Assembly (NCBI GenBank): GCA_021286965.1
Contig: JAJTBK010000292.1
Span: 1-5,109, forward strand
Reading direction: 5' to 3'
Length of the DNA stretch: 5,109 nucleotides
Source of the DNA: Comamonadaceae bacterium
GTDB lineage: Bacteria > Pseudomonadota > Gammaproteobacteria > Burkholderiales > Burkholderiaceae_C
Below are positions 1 to 4,827 of this stretch, in pieces. Position 1 is the first letter of the stretch; every line of letters starts with the position of its first letter. The translations under genes were made by a program, and so were the position numbers. The notes beneath the pieces are model-generated. The model saw only the letters and a program-made list of their open reading frames with translations. It searched no databases and was not told where the DNA came from.

Positions 1-162
1 CGCTTCATCGAGCGCATCGGCTTCTACAACCCCACCGCCAAGGAATCCGAAGAAGGCCTGCGCATCGTGCAAGACCGTCTGGCTTACTGGGTGGGTGTGG
101 GTGCCCAGTCCTCCCCCACGATGGACCGCCTGATCAAGCAAGCCGCCAAGAAGGCTGCTTAA
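1..162 (+). CDS. rpsP: 30S ribosomal protein S16, C-terminal part
   Basis: S16 is a small-subunit ribosomal protein that binds 16S rRNA and takes part in 30S assembly. Only the last 53 residues and the TAA stop (160-162) are in the window. The reading starts in frame at base 1 with [11 protein letters not shown], a hallmark of S16, and continues with [17 protein letters not shown] and a lysine/alanine-rich tail ending KKAA. S16 proteins usually have about 80-90 residues, so roughly 30 N-terminal residues lie upstream of the window. It is the first gene of the classical rpsP-rimM-trmD-rplS operon, and the next three genes follow here in that order. A long perfect hairpin begins 8 bases after the stop and separates it from rimM. 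The family assignment is secure. The promoter and start cannot be seen. Confidence 0.97.
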   Translation, partial: RFIERIGFYNPTAKESEEGLRIVQDRLAYWVGVGAQSSPTMDRLIKQAAKKAA

Positions 163-170
163 AGCTCCCC

Positions 171-217
171 GAAAAGGGCGGGTTCCGTCGGCTGGTCTGG
201 CGGAACCCGCCCTTTTC
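171..217 (+). terminator. Terminator/attenuator hairpin between rpsP and rimM
   Basis: Bases 171-187 and 201-217 form a perfect 17-bp inverted repeat (GAAAAGGGCGGGTTCCG and its complement) around a 13-nt loop. The 3' arm ends in CCCTTTTC, so the T run lies inside the stem, paired with the A run of the 5' arm, as in many bidirectional-style intrinsic terminators. It begins 8 nt after the rpsP stop and ends 19 nt before the rimM ATG. The structure is seen directly. Partial termination that lowers rimM-trmD expression relative to rpsP is an inference. It could also protect the 3' end of a short rpsP mRNA after processing. Confidence 0.8.
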
Positions 218-236
218 TCATTCTGGATTCACTGCC

Positions 237-809
237 ATGGCCACCACACCACTGACCCTCGAACCCGCAGAACTGCCTGCCGACGCCGTTGAAGTAGGGC
301 GCATTGCAGATGCCTGGGGCGTCAAGGGCTGGTTCAAGGTGCACGCACACAGCAGCAACCCCGAGGCACTGTTCGCTGCGCGCGAATGGTTTTTGCAGCC
401 CGCCGAGCGCGGCGCGAAAACCTTCGCCGACACGCGTGTGCTGGTGCTGCGCCAGGTGCGCCCCCATTCGGACTCCATCGTCGCCAGCGCCGAGGGCGTG
501 GACGACCGCAGCAGCGCCGAGCTGCTGCGCGGGGCGCGCATCTTCATCGCCCGCAGCTACTTCCCGCAGACGGAGGATGGCGAGTATTACTGGGTCGATC
601 TGATCGGCCTGGCCGTGGTCAACCGCGAAGGCGTGGCCCTGGGCCAGGTGCGCGAGCTGCTGGCCACCGGGCCGCAGACCACGCTGGTGCTGAGCTACGA
701 GCAAGACGGCAAGGCGGGCGAGCGCCTGATCCCGTTCGTCTCGGCTTTTGTCGATCAGGTCGATTTGCCAGGGCGCCGCATCACGGTCGATTGGCAGCCC
801 GATTACTGA
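237..809 (+). CDS. rimM: Ribosome maturation factor RimM
   Basis: RimM is a cytoplasmic 30S assembly factor that binds ribosomal protein S19 and helps the 16S rRNA 3' (head) domain mature. The 190-residue product has both expected domains. The N-terminal RimM domain (about residues 17-105) opens with [18 protein letters not shown]. The C-terminal PRC-barrel (about 112-187) holds [12 protein letters not shown] (116-127) and [10 protein letters not shown] (163-172). Length is slightly above the usual 170-180 because of a short N-terminal extension. The ATG at 237 has only a weak ribosome-binding core (GGA at 225-227, 9 nt spacing). It lies just after the hairpin at 171-217, which fits low expression relative to rpsP. 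The stop at 807-809 is 10 nt from the trmD ATG, so the two genes are very probably cotranscribed. No damaged or missing segments are seen. Confidence 0.97.
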   Translation: MATTPLTLEPAELPADAVEVGRIADAWGVKGWFKVHAHSSNPEALFAAREWFLQPAERGAKTFADTRVLVLRQVRPHSDSIVASAEGVDDRSSAELLRGARIFIARSYFPQTEDGEYYWVDLIGLAVVNREGVALGQVRELLATGPQTTLVLSYEQDGKAGERLIPFVSAFVDQVDLPGRRITVDWQPDY

Positions 810-819
810 ACGGCAGGCC

Positions 820-1587
820 ATGCGCTTTGACCTCATCACCCTGTTCCCCGAGCTGTTTGCGCCTTTTTTGAGCGCCGGCGTCACTCGCCGCGCCTACGCC
901 AGCGGCCAGGTGCAGGTGCACCTGTGGAACCCGCGCGACTGGGCCGAGGGCAACTACCGCCGTGTGGACGACCGCCCGTTCGGCGGTGGCCCCGGGATGG
1001 TGATGCTGGCCGAGCCGCTGGCCGCCTGCCTGGCGGCGATCCGCACGGCGCGCGCCGAGCCTGTGCCTGAGCAGGCGCCGCTGGTGCTGTTCTCGCCCAT
1101 TGGCGAAAAGCTGCAGCACGCGGGCGTGGCGCGGTGGGCGGACAGCCGTGGCGCCATCTTGCTGTGCGGGCGCTACGAGGGCGTGGACCAGCGCTTCATC
1201 GACGCCGAAGTGCAGCAGCAAATCAGCCTGGGCGACTTTGTACTTTCGGGCGGCGAGATTGCCGCCATGGCGCTGCTCGACGCCGTGGCGCGCCTGCAGC
1301 CGGGGGTGCTCAACGATGCGGGTAGCCACCAGCTCGACAGCTTCAACCCGGCGCTCGGCGGGTTGCTCGATTGCCCGCACTACACCCGGCCCGAGGTGTG
1401 GCGCGGCCAGGCCGTGCCGGCGCCGCTGCTCTCGGGCCACCATGCACAGATCGAGCGCTGGCGGCGCGAGCAAAGCCTGGCACTGACGGCGCGCCAGCGC
1501 CCGGAGCTGCTGGCCCGGGCCCGCGCCGAAGGGACATTGAGCCGCCAGGACGAAGCCTTTTTGGCAAAAAACGCCAGCCCGTTATAA
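820..1587 (+). CDS. trmD: tRNA (guanine37-N1)-methyltransferase TrmD
   Basis: TrmD transfers a methyl group from S-adenosylmethionine to N1 of G37, next to the anticodon, which prevents +1 frameshifting. It is usually essential and works as a homodimer of the SPOUT (knotted) class. The 255-residue product carries the expected motifs: [13 protein letters not shown] at the start, [11 protein letters not shown] (52-62), the SAM-binding knot elements [13 protein letters not shown] (116-128) and [11 protein letters not shown] (136-146), and [14 protein letters not shown] (181-194). Arg158 and Asp173 sit where the catalytic Arg154 and Asp169 of the E. coli/H. influenzae enzymes are expected. The frame stays open upstream to 748, inside rimM, but the conserved N-terminus fixes the ATG at 820. 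AGG at 815-817 is a weak ribosome-binding core. The last codons double as a promoter for rplS: the TAA stop (1585-1587) lies within TATAAT. Confidence 0.98.
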   Translation: MRFDLITLFPELFAPFLSAGVTRRAYASGQVQVHLWNPRDWAEGNYRRVDDRPFGGGPGMVMLAEPLAACLAAIRTARAEPVPEQAPLVLFSPIGEKLQHAGVARWADSRGAILLCGRYEGVDQRFIDAEVQQQISLGDFVLSGGEIAAMALLDAVARLQPGVLNDAGSHQLDSFNPALGGLLDCPHYTRPEVWRGQAVPAPLLSGHHAQIERWRREQSLALTARQRPELLARARAEGTLSRQDEAFLAKNASPL

Positions 1588-1588
1588 T
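1561..1588 (+). promoter_or_regulatory. Sigma70-type promoter for rplS
   Basis: A -35 box TTGGCA (1561-1566, five of six consensus bases) and a perfect -10 box TATAAT (1583-1588) are separated by 16 nt. Transcription would be expected to begin near 1595-1597, giving an rplS leader of about 100 nt. Both boxes lie within the end of trmD, and the -10 box includes the trmD stop codon. There is no extended -10 TG. The boxes are seen directly, while activity is inferred. A second promoter would let L19 be made in larger amounts than RimM and TrmD. Confidence 0.75.
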
Positions 1589-1599
1589 GGCGGGCTTTT
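1576..1599 (+). terminator. Possible weak terminator hairpin at the end of trmD
   Basis: AGCCCG (1576-1581) and CGGGCT (1591-1596) form a perfect 6-bp stem around a 9-nt loop, followed by a short T run (1596-1599). The loop contains the TATAAT of the rplS promoter. With only 6 bp and 4 T, termination would be partial at best. Transcripts starting from the overlapping promoter near 1595 would lack the 5' arm and so escape the hairpin. The pairing is seen directly. The role is inferred, and the pairing could simply be a by-product of GC-rich coding sequence. Confidence 0.4.
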
Positions 1600-1696
1600 C
1601 GATCCTCTGGCCGGCCGCTGCACTGCGATGCAGCCACATGGCGCCAATCCCGGCGCTTGCCAATTCTGGCGCGGACAAGAACGCAAGGAAATGAAC
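1595..1696 (+). other. rplS 5' leader with alternative hairpins
   Basis: This approximately 100-nt leader holds three small perfect stems. The first is GCTGCA (1617-1622) with TGCAGC (1629-1634). The second is GCGCC (1641-1645) with GGCGC (1652-1656). The third is GCCA (1659-1662) with TGGC (1667-1670). A second GGCGC at 1668-1672 could replace the partner of 1641-1645, so mutually exclusive folds are possible. L19-binding leader RNAs are known in other phyla, but I do not recognise this one as a member. Autoregulation by L19 is only a hypothesis. Confidence 0.3.
1685..1689 (+). promoter_or_regulatory. rplS ribosome binding site
   Basis: AAGGA at 1685-1689 is the only good Shine-Dalgarno match near rplS. 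Two in-frame ATG codons follow, at 1691 and 1697. The first is 1 nt away, too close for initiation, while the second has an ideal 7-nt spacing. This site therefore decides in favour of the start at 1697. Confidence 0.85.
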
Positions 1697-2080
1697 ATGA
1701 ATCTGATCCAGACCCTTGAGCAGGAAGAAATTGCCCGCTTGAACAAGGAAATCCCTGAATTCGCGCCCGGCGACACCGTCATCGTCAGCGTGAACGTGGT
1801 CGAAGGCACGCGCAAGCGCGTGCAGGCCTACGAAGGCGTGGTGATCGCCAAGCGCAACCGTGGCCTCAACAGCGGCTTCACCGTGCGCAAGATCTCCAGC
1901 GGCGAAGGCGTGGAACGTACCTTCCAAACCTACAGCCCGCTGATCGCCAAGATCGAAGTCAAGCGCCGTGGTGACGTGCGCCGCGCCAAGCTGTACTACC
2001 TGCGCAGCCGCAGCGGCAAGTCGGCCCGCATCAAGGAAAAGCTGCCGGCCCGTAAGGTCGCTGCCGTGGCCGCCCAATAA
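1697..2080 (+). CDS. rplS: 50S ribosomal protein L19
   Basis: L19 sits at the 30S-50S interface of the large subunit and contributes to intersubunit bridges. The 127-residue product begins [20 protein letters not shown] and has the typical SH3-like core [25 protein letters not shown] at about 23-47 (split here: [10 protein letters not shown], then NVVEGTRKR). The family signature [18 protein letters not shown] (about 71-88) is followed by [14 protein letters not shown]. It is about 12 residues longer than E. coli L19, because of a Lys/Ala-rich tail ending VAAVAAQ. The frame is open upstream to an ATG at 1628, but the conserved N-terminus and ribosome binding site favour 1697. Expression is probably driven both by read-through from trmD and by its own promoter at 1561-1588. 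A strong terminator 30 nt after the stop ends the operon. Confidence 0.97.
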   Translation: MNLIQTLEQEEIARLNKEIPEFAPGDTVIVSVNVVEGTRKRVQAYEGVVIAKRNRGLNSGFTVRKISSGEGVERTFQTYSPLIAKIEVKRRGDVRRAKLYYLRSRSGKSARIKEKLPARKVAAVAAQ

Positions 2081-2109
2081 GCTGCCCGCAGTCTGCAGAC
2101 TTTCTGCCC

Positions 2110-2143
2110 AGCCGCTACAGTGCCCCTGTAGCGGCTTTTTTTT
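2110..2143 (+). terminator. Strong intrinsic terminator after rplS
   Basis: AGCCGCTACAG (2110-2120) and CTGTAGCGGCT (2126-2136) form a perfect 11-bp stem with a 5-nt loop, TGCCC. It is followed directly by eight T (2136-2143). This is a textbook Rho-independent terminator for the + strand. No A run precedes the left arm, so it should not work well in the opposite direction. It closes the rpsP-rimM-trmD-rplS unit. Confidence 0.95.
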
Positions 2144-2150
2144 GCCTTTC

Positions 2151-2846
2151 GTGACCGATACCGCCCCCGCTTTTACCCCCTTGCCCGCCTTCGATCCGCG
2201 CCAGATTCCGGTCGCCCGCGTCGATGCCGATCTGCCGACCGTGCCGCTGGCGGCGCAAACCCCGGCGGCCCTGCGCCAGCGCTTTGCCCAGCCACCGCCG
2301 TGGCAGCCCGAGCTGCGCGAGGAAGCAAAATTCATGCAGCGCGAGATGGCGGCTGCGGCCGTGCTGCTGCCCATCGTGCTGCGCCAGGAACCCATGGTGC
2401 TGCTGACGGAGCGCACGGCGCACCTGTCCACCCATTCGGGGCAGATTGCCTTTCCTGGCGGGCGTGTGGATGCGGGCGATGCCAGCGCCAGTGCCACCGC
2501 GCTGCGCGAGGCGCAGGAGGAGGTTGGGCTCGATCGCGCCAGCGTCGAGGTGCTGGGCCAGCTGCCCACCTACACCACCGGCTCGTCTTTCGTCATCACC
2601 CCGGTGGTGGGCTTGGTGGCGCCCGGGGCCACCCTGCACGCCAACCCGCACGAGGTGGCGGCCATGTTCGAGGTGCCGCTGGCGTTTTTGCTCAACCCGG
2701 CACACCACCGCCTGCACCGCGTGCAGTGGCAGGGGGTGCAGCGCGAGTGGTTTTCCATGCCCTACCAGGATGGGGCGCACAGCCGCTTCATCTGGGGCGC
2801 AACGGCGGGCATGTTGCGTAATTTTTATCGTTTCATGAGCGCCTGA
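2151..2846 (+). CDS. Nudix hydrolase, CoA pyrophosphatase (NudL/YeaB-like)
   Basis: Enzymes of this family hydrolyse coenzyme A and its derivatives to 4'-phosphopantetheine (or its derivative) and 3',5'-ADP, using Mg or Mn. In the 231-residue product the family segment VLLTERTAHLSTHSGQIAF runs directly into PGG (83-104). It leads into a Nudix box whose REAQEEVGL (119-127) supplies the metal-binding glutamates. The box is one residue longer than the canonical spacing and has Asp110 at the usual first Glu. E. coli NudL, recalled from memory, shows the same. The C-terminal FIWGATAGMLRNF is also typical. The PROSITE-type CoA motif expects Arg where Ser93 stands. The GTG at 2151 is the preferred start. 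TTG at 2181 (then LPAFDPRQ) is an alternative. Neither has a visible Shine-Dalgarno. The next gene is 36 nt downstream and probably cotranscribed. Substrate is inferred from family only. Confidence 0.9.
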   Translation: MTDTAPAFTPLPAFDPRQIPVARVDADLPTVPLAAQTPAALRQRFAQPPPWQPELREEAKFMQREMAAAAVLLPIVLRQEPMVLLTERTAHLSTHSGQIAFPGGRVDAGDASASATALREAQEEVGLDRASVEVLGQLPTYTTGSSFVITPVVGLVAPGATLHANPHEVAAMFEVPLAFLLNPAHHRLHRVQWQGVQREWFSMPYQDGAHSRFIWGATAGMLRNFYRFMSA

Positions 2847-2851
2847 ACGCG

Positions 2852-2866
2852 GGCGCGGTGCGCGCC
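2852..2866 (+). repeat. GC-rich hairpin between Nudix and CobD-like genes
   Basis: GGCGCG (2852-2857) and CGCGCC (2861-2866) form a perfect 6-bp stem with a 3-nt GTG loop, 5 nt after the Nudix stop. No T run follows, so it is not a convincing terminator. It might slow mRNA decay or affect translation of the next gene, but it may also be chance in GC-rich DNA. Confidence 0.35.
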
Positions 2867-2872
2867 AGTATG

Positions 2873-2884
2873 ATGGGCGCCCAT
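2873..2884 (+). repeat. 12-bp palindrome over the CobD-like start codon
   Basis: ATGGGCGCCCAT is a perfect 12-bp palindrome whose last two bases are the first two of the ATG start codon (2883-2885). It could be a protein-binding site on DNA or, less likely because there is no loop, an RNA structure hiding the start. It also leaves no room for a normal Shine-Dalgarno sequence. Confidence 0.4.
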
Positions 2885-3869
2885 GAGTTTCTTCGCCATT
2901 CTGTTCGCTCTGCTGATCGAGCAGGCGCGCCCGCTCTCGCGCAGCAATCCGATCCACGCCGGGCTGCGTGCCTGGGCCTATTCCGTGCAGCGCAATTTCG
3001 ATGCCGGCAGCGTGCAGCACGGCTGGGTGGCCTGGGCCCTGGCGGCCGTGCTGCCGGCGCTGCTGGTGCTGGGCCTGCACTGGCTGCTGCTGTGGTTCAT
3101 TGGTTGGCCGGTAGCGGTGCTGTGGAGCGTACTGGTGCTCTACATCACGCTCGGGTTTCGCCAGTTCAGCCACCACTTCACTGCCATCCGCGATGCGCTC
3201 GAGGCCGCTGACGAGGACGGCGCCCGCGCTGCCCTGGCCGATTGGCAGCAGGTGGATGTGGGGCTGCTGCCGCGCAGCGAGATCGTGCGCCACGTGATCG
3301 AGTATTCCGTCATCGCCGCGCACCGCCATGTGTTTGGCGTCCTGGCCTGGTTCTCCATCCTGGCGGCGCTGGGCCTGGGGCCGGCCGGGGCGGTGTACTA
3401 CCGCATGGCGGAATTCGTGGCCCGCTACTACGACCGCGAGCGCGCCAGCCCGGCGCTGCACCAGGCGGCGCAGCAGGCCTGGCGCTTCGCCGACTGGTTG
3501 CCGGCGCGCCTGACGGCGCTGAGTTTTGCCGTCGTCGGCAGCTTTGAGGAAGCCATCGACGGCTGGCGCTTTCATGCCGAGCGTTTCCCGCAGGACAACG
3601 ACGGTGTATTGCTGGCTGCTACTGCCGGCGCGCTGAACGTGCGCCTGGGTGGCGAGGCGCTGCGCGGGCGCAGCGGCGCCGCTGCCGCCGCCGAGGGTCT
3701 GGATGCACACCCCGAGCCTGACGAGGAGGGCGCGGACAGCAGCAGTTCCACCCCCGGGCGCACGCCCGAGGTCGGGCACCTGCGCAGCGTCGTCGGCCTG
3801 GTCTGGCGCGCGGTCGTGGTGTGGCTGCTGCTGTTGGCCCTGCTGACCCTGGCACGCCTGCTGGGCTGA
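2883..3869 (+). CDS. CobD/CbiB-family integral membrane protein, function unclear
   Basis: The 328-residue product resembles the CobD/CbiB-family proteins annotated in Burkholderiales. True CobD/CbiB joins an aminopropanol group to adenosylcobyric acid in B12 synthesis in the inner membrane. Hydrophobic segments lie at about 2-14, 47-72, 74-91, 149-162 and 305-327, so it is a multi-pass membrane protein. The central LPRSEIVRHVIEYSV (129-143) aligns with the family region, but AAHRHVFGVLAW replaces the ENxxDG-type motif of authentic CobD. VVGSFEEAIDGWR (207-219) and PQDNDGVLLAATAGALNVR (226-244) also look conserved in this subgroup. An acidic, serine-rich linker (about 245-300) precedes the last membrane helix. 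The ATG at 2883 lies in a 12-bp palindrome and has a poor ribosome binding site. No other cobalamin gene is nearby, so B12 synthesis is doubtful. An AmpE-like or other membrane role is possible. Confidence 0.85.
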   Translation: MSFFAILFALLIEQARPLSRSNPIHAGLRAWAYSVQRNFDAGSVQHGWVAWALAAVLPALLVLGLHWLLLWFIGWPVAVLWSVLVLYITLGFRQFSHHFTAIRDALEAADEDGARAALADWQQVDVGLLPRSEIVRHVIEYSVIAAHRHVFGVLAWFSILAALGLGPAGAVYYRMAEFVARYYDRERASPALHQAAQQAWRFADWLPARLTALSFAVVGSFEEAIDGWRFHAERFPQDNDGVLLAATAGALNVRLGGEALRGRSGAAAAAEGLDAHPEPDEEGADSSSSTPGRTPEVGHLRSVVGLVWRAVVVWLLLLALLTLARLLG

Positions 3870-3886
3870 AGCACCCGGGCCTTCAG
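3866..3886. repeat. Inverted repeat between convergent genes
   Basis: CTGAAG (3866-3871) and CTTCAG (3881-3886) are perfect 6-bp arms around a 9-nt loop. The left arm contains the TGA stop of the CobD-like gene and the right arm the complement of the rsgA TGA stop. The 13-nt gap between the two genes holds no T run in either direction. At best this is a weak bidirectional transcription-end structure. Confidence 0.4.
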
Positions 3887-4827
3887 TAGCGCGGCGCCGC
3901 GCTCAGTTCGGCAAACAAATCACTATAAATTTTATAGCGCATCGCGCTGATAGTACCTGCGCTAGAGCCATTTTCGACCTCTGCTTGCACGGCGCAACCG
4001 GGCTCGTGCAGGTGGCTGCAGTTGTAGAAGCGGCAATGGCTGGCCTGGGCGCCAATGTCGGGCATACAGCGTGCCAGGGCGCTGGGGGCGATGTGGTGCA
4101 GGCCAAATTCCTGAAACCCCGGGGAGTCGATCAGCGCCGTCTGGCGCGCGCTGTCCATCCAGTACCAGCGGGTGCTGGTGGTGGTGTGCTTGCCGGAGTT
4201 GAGCGCCTGCGAGATTTCGCCGGTCTGCGCCTGTGCGCCGGGCACCAGCAGGTTGATCAGGGTGCTCTTGCCCGAGCCCGAGGGGCCGAGGATGAGCGTG
4301 GTCTTGCCCTGCAGCTGCGCCAGCAGGGTGCTGCGGGTGGCGGCGTCGGCCTGCGCCAGGGACAGCGGCAGCACCGGGTAGCGGGCACTGGCGTCGTCGG
4401 CCTGCATGGCGCGGTAGGGCGCCAGGCGTTGCCAGGCCTGGGCGAAGGGCGCGGCCAGGTCGCTTTTGTTCAGGGCGATGAGCGGGCGGATGCCGGCATC
4501 TTCGGCGGCGATCAGGGCGCGCGCCAGCTGGCTTTCGGAGAACACCGGCTCGGCGGCGATCAGGATCAGCACCTGGTCGAGGTTGGCGGCAAAGGATTTG
4601 GTGCGGATCTCGTCCTGGCGGTAAAACAGGTTGCGCCGGGGGAGCACCTTCTCGATCGTGCCCTCGTCGCCTTGGCCTGGCGGCGGTGCCAGCCAGAGCA
4701 CGCGGTCGCCGACCACGGCCTGGCTTTTCTTGCCGCGCGGGTGGCAGATGCGCTGCTGGCCGTCGTCGCTCTCGACCACGCAGTGGCGCCCATGGCTGGC
4801 GACCACCAGGCCCTCGCTGCCCTTCAT
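3883..4827 (-). CDS. rsgA: Ribosome small-subunit-dependent GTPase RsgA
   Basis: RsgA (YjeQ/EngC) is a circularly permuted GTPase that binds nearly mature 30S subunits and promotes late maturation, including release of RbfA. The 314-residue product has all parts in order. An OB-fold (about 1-65) is followed by G4 NKSD (120-123) and the G1 P-loop GPSGSGKS (181-188). Next come switch I with HTTT (214-217) and G3 DSPGF (234-238), in the permuted order G4-G1-G2-G3. The zinc knuckle has Cys265, Cys270, His272 and Cys278. It lacks the N-terminal extension of the longer E. coli protein. The ATG overlaps the phhB stop by 4 nt (ATGA), and there is no separate Shine-Dalgarno, so translational coupling is likely. 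Residues 284-305 are encoded by an AT-rich, repeat-like patch unlike the rest of the gene, although ISAMRYKIYSDL still fits the family C-terminus. Confidence 0.97.
   Translation of the reverse strand: MKGSEGLVVASHGRHCVVESDDGQQRICHPRGKKSQAVVGDRVLWLAPPPGQGDEGTIEKVLPRRNLFYRQDEIRTKSFAANLDQVLILIAAEPVFSESQLARALIAAEDAGIRPLIALNKSDLAAPFAQAWQRLAPYRAMQADDASARYPVLPLSLAQADAATRSTLLAQLQGKTTLILGPSGSGKSTLINLLVPGAQAQTGEISQALNSGKHTTTSTRWYWMDSARQTALIDSPGFQEFGLHHIAPSALARCMPDIGAQASHCRFYNCSHLHEPGCAVQAEVENGSSAGTISAMRYKIYSDLFAELSAAPRY
3912..3975. repeat. AT-rich, palindrome-rich patch inside the rsgA 3' end
   Basis: This approximately 64-bp stretch stands out from the GC-rich surroundings. It holds CTATAAA (3923-3929) and TTTATAG (3931-3937) around a single T, then AGCGC (3936-3940) and GCGCT (3944-3948) around ATC. 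A second GCGCT lies at 3959-3963. AT-rich arms flanked by AGCGC boxes recall, from memory only, dispersed repeats of Comamonadaceae intergenic DNA. Here the patch is coding for RsgA. The structure is seen directly. Its identity as a dispersed repeat is inferred. Confidence 0.4.

Noticed and set aside
748..819. Upstream extension of TrmD starting inside rimM
   Set aside because: The extra 24 residues have no family match. Conserved TrmD begins [13 protein letters not shown] at 820, and that start gives the normal 255-residue length.
159..884. A 241-codon open frame on the - strand opposite rimM
   Set aside because: It is antisense to well-conserved RimM sequence and runs through the rpsP-rimM hairpin. 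The protein is compositionally biased.
2091..2100. Palindrome GTCTGCAGAC after rplS
   Set aside because: It is a 10-bp palindrome with no loop, and nothing else supports an operator there. The adjacent 11-bp hairpin explains the terminator.
1968..2150. Upstream extension of the Nudix protein beginning inside rplS
   Set aside because: It would read through the rplS terminator and is composed of rplS shadow sequence. The family-like region begins only after 2151.
2081..2150. A promoter for the Nudix gene in the rplS-Nudix gap
   Set aside because: TACAGT at 2116-2121 is the only -10-like hexamer noticed, without a matching -35, and it lies inside the terminator stem.
1343..2569. A 408-codon open frame on the - strand
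   Set aside because: It is a shadow of trmD, rplS and the Nudix gene, crosses a strong terminator, and has no family features.
2115..3779. A 554-codon open frame on the - strand
   Set aside because: It lies antisense to the Nudix and CobD-like genes, spans their junction, and encodes a His/Gln/Arg-rich, low-complexity product with no recognisable domain. Long antisense frames are expected in GC-rich coding DNA.
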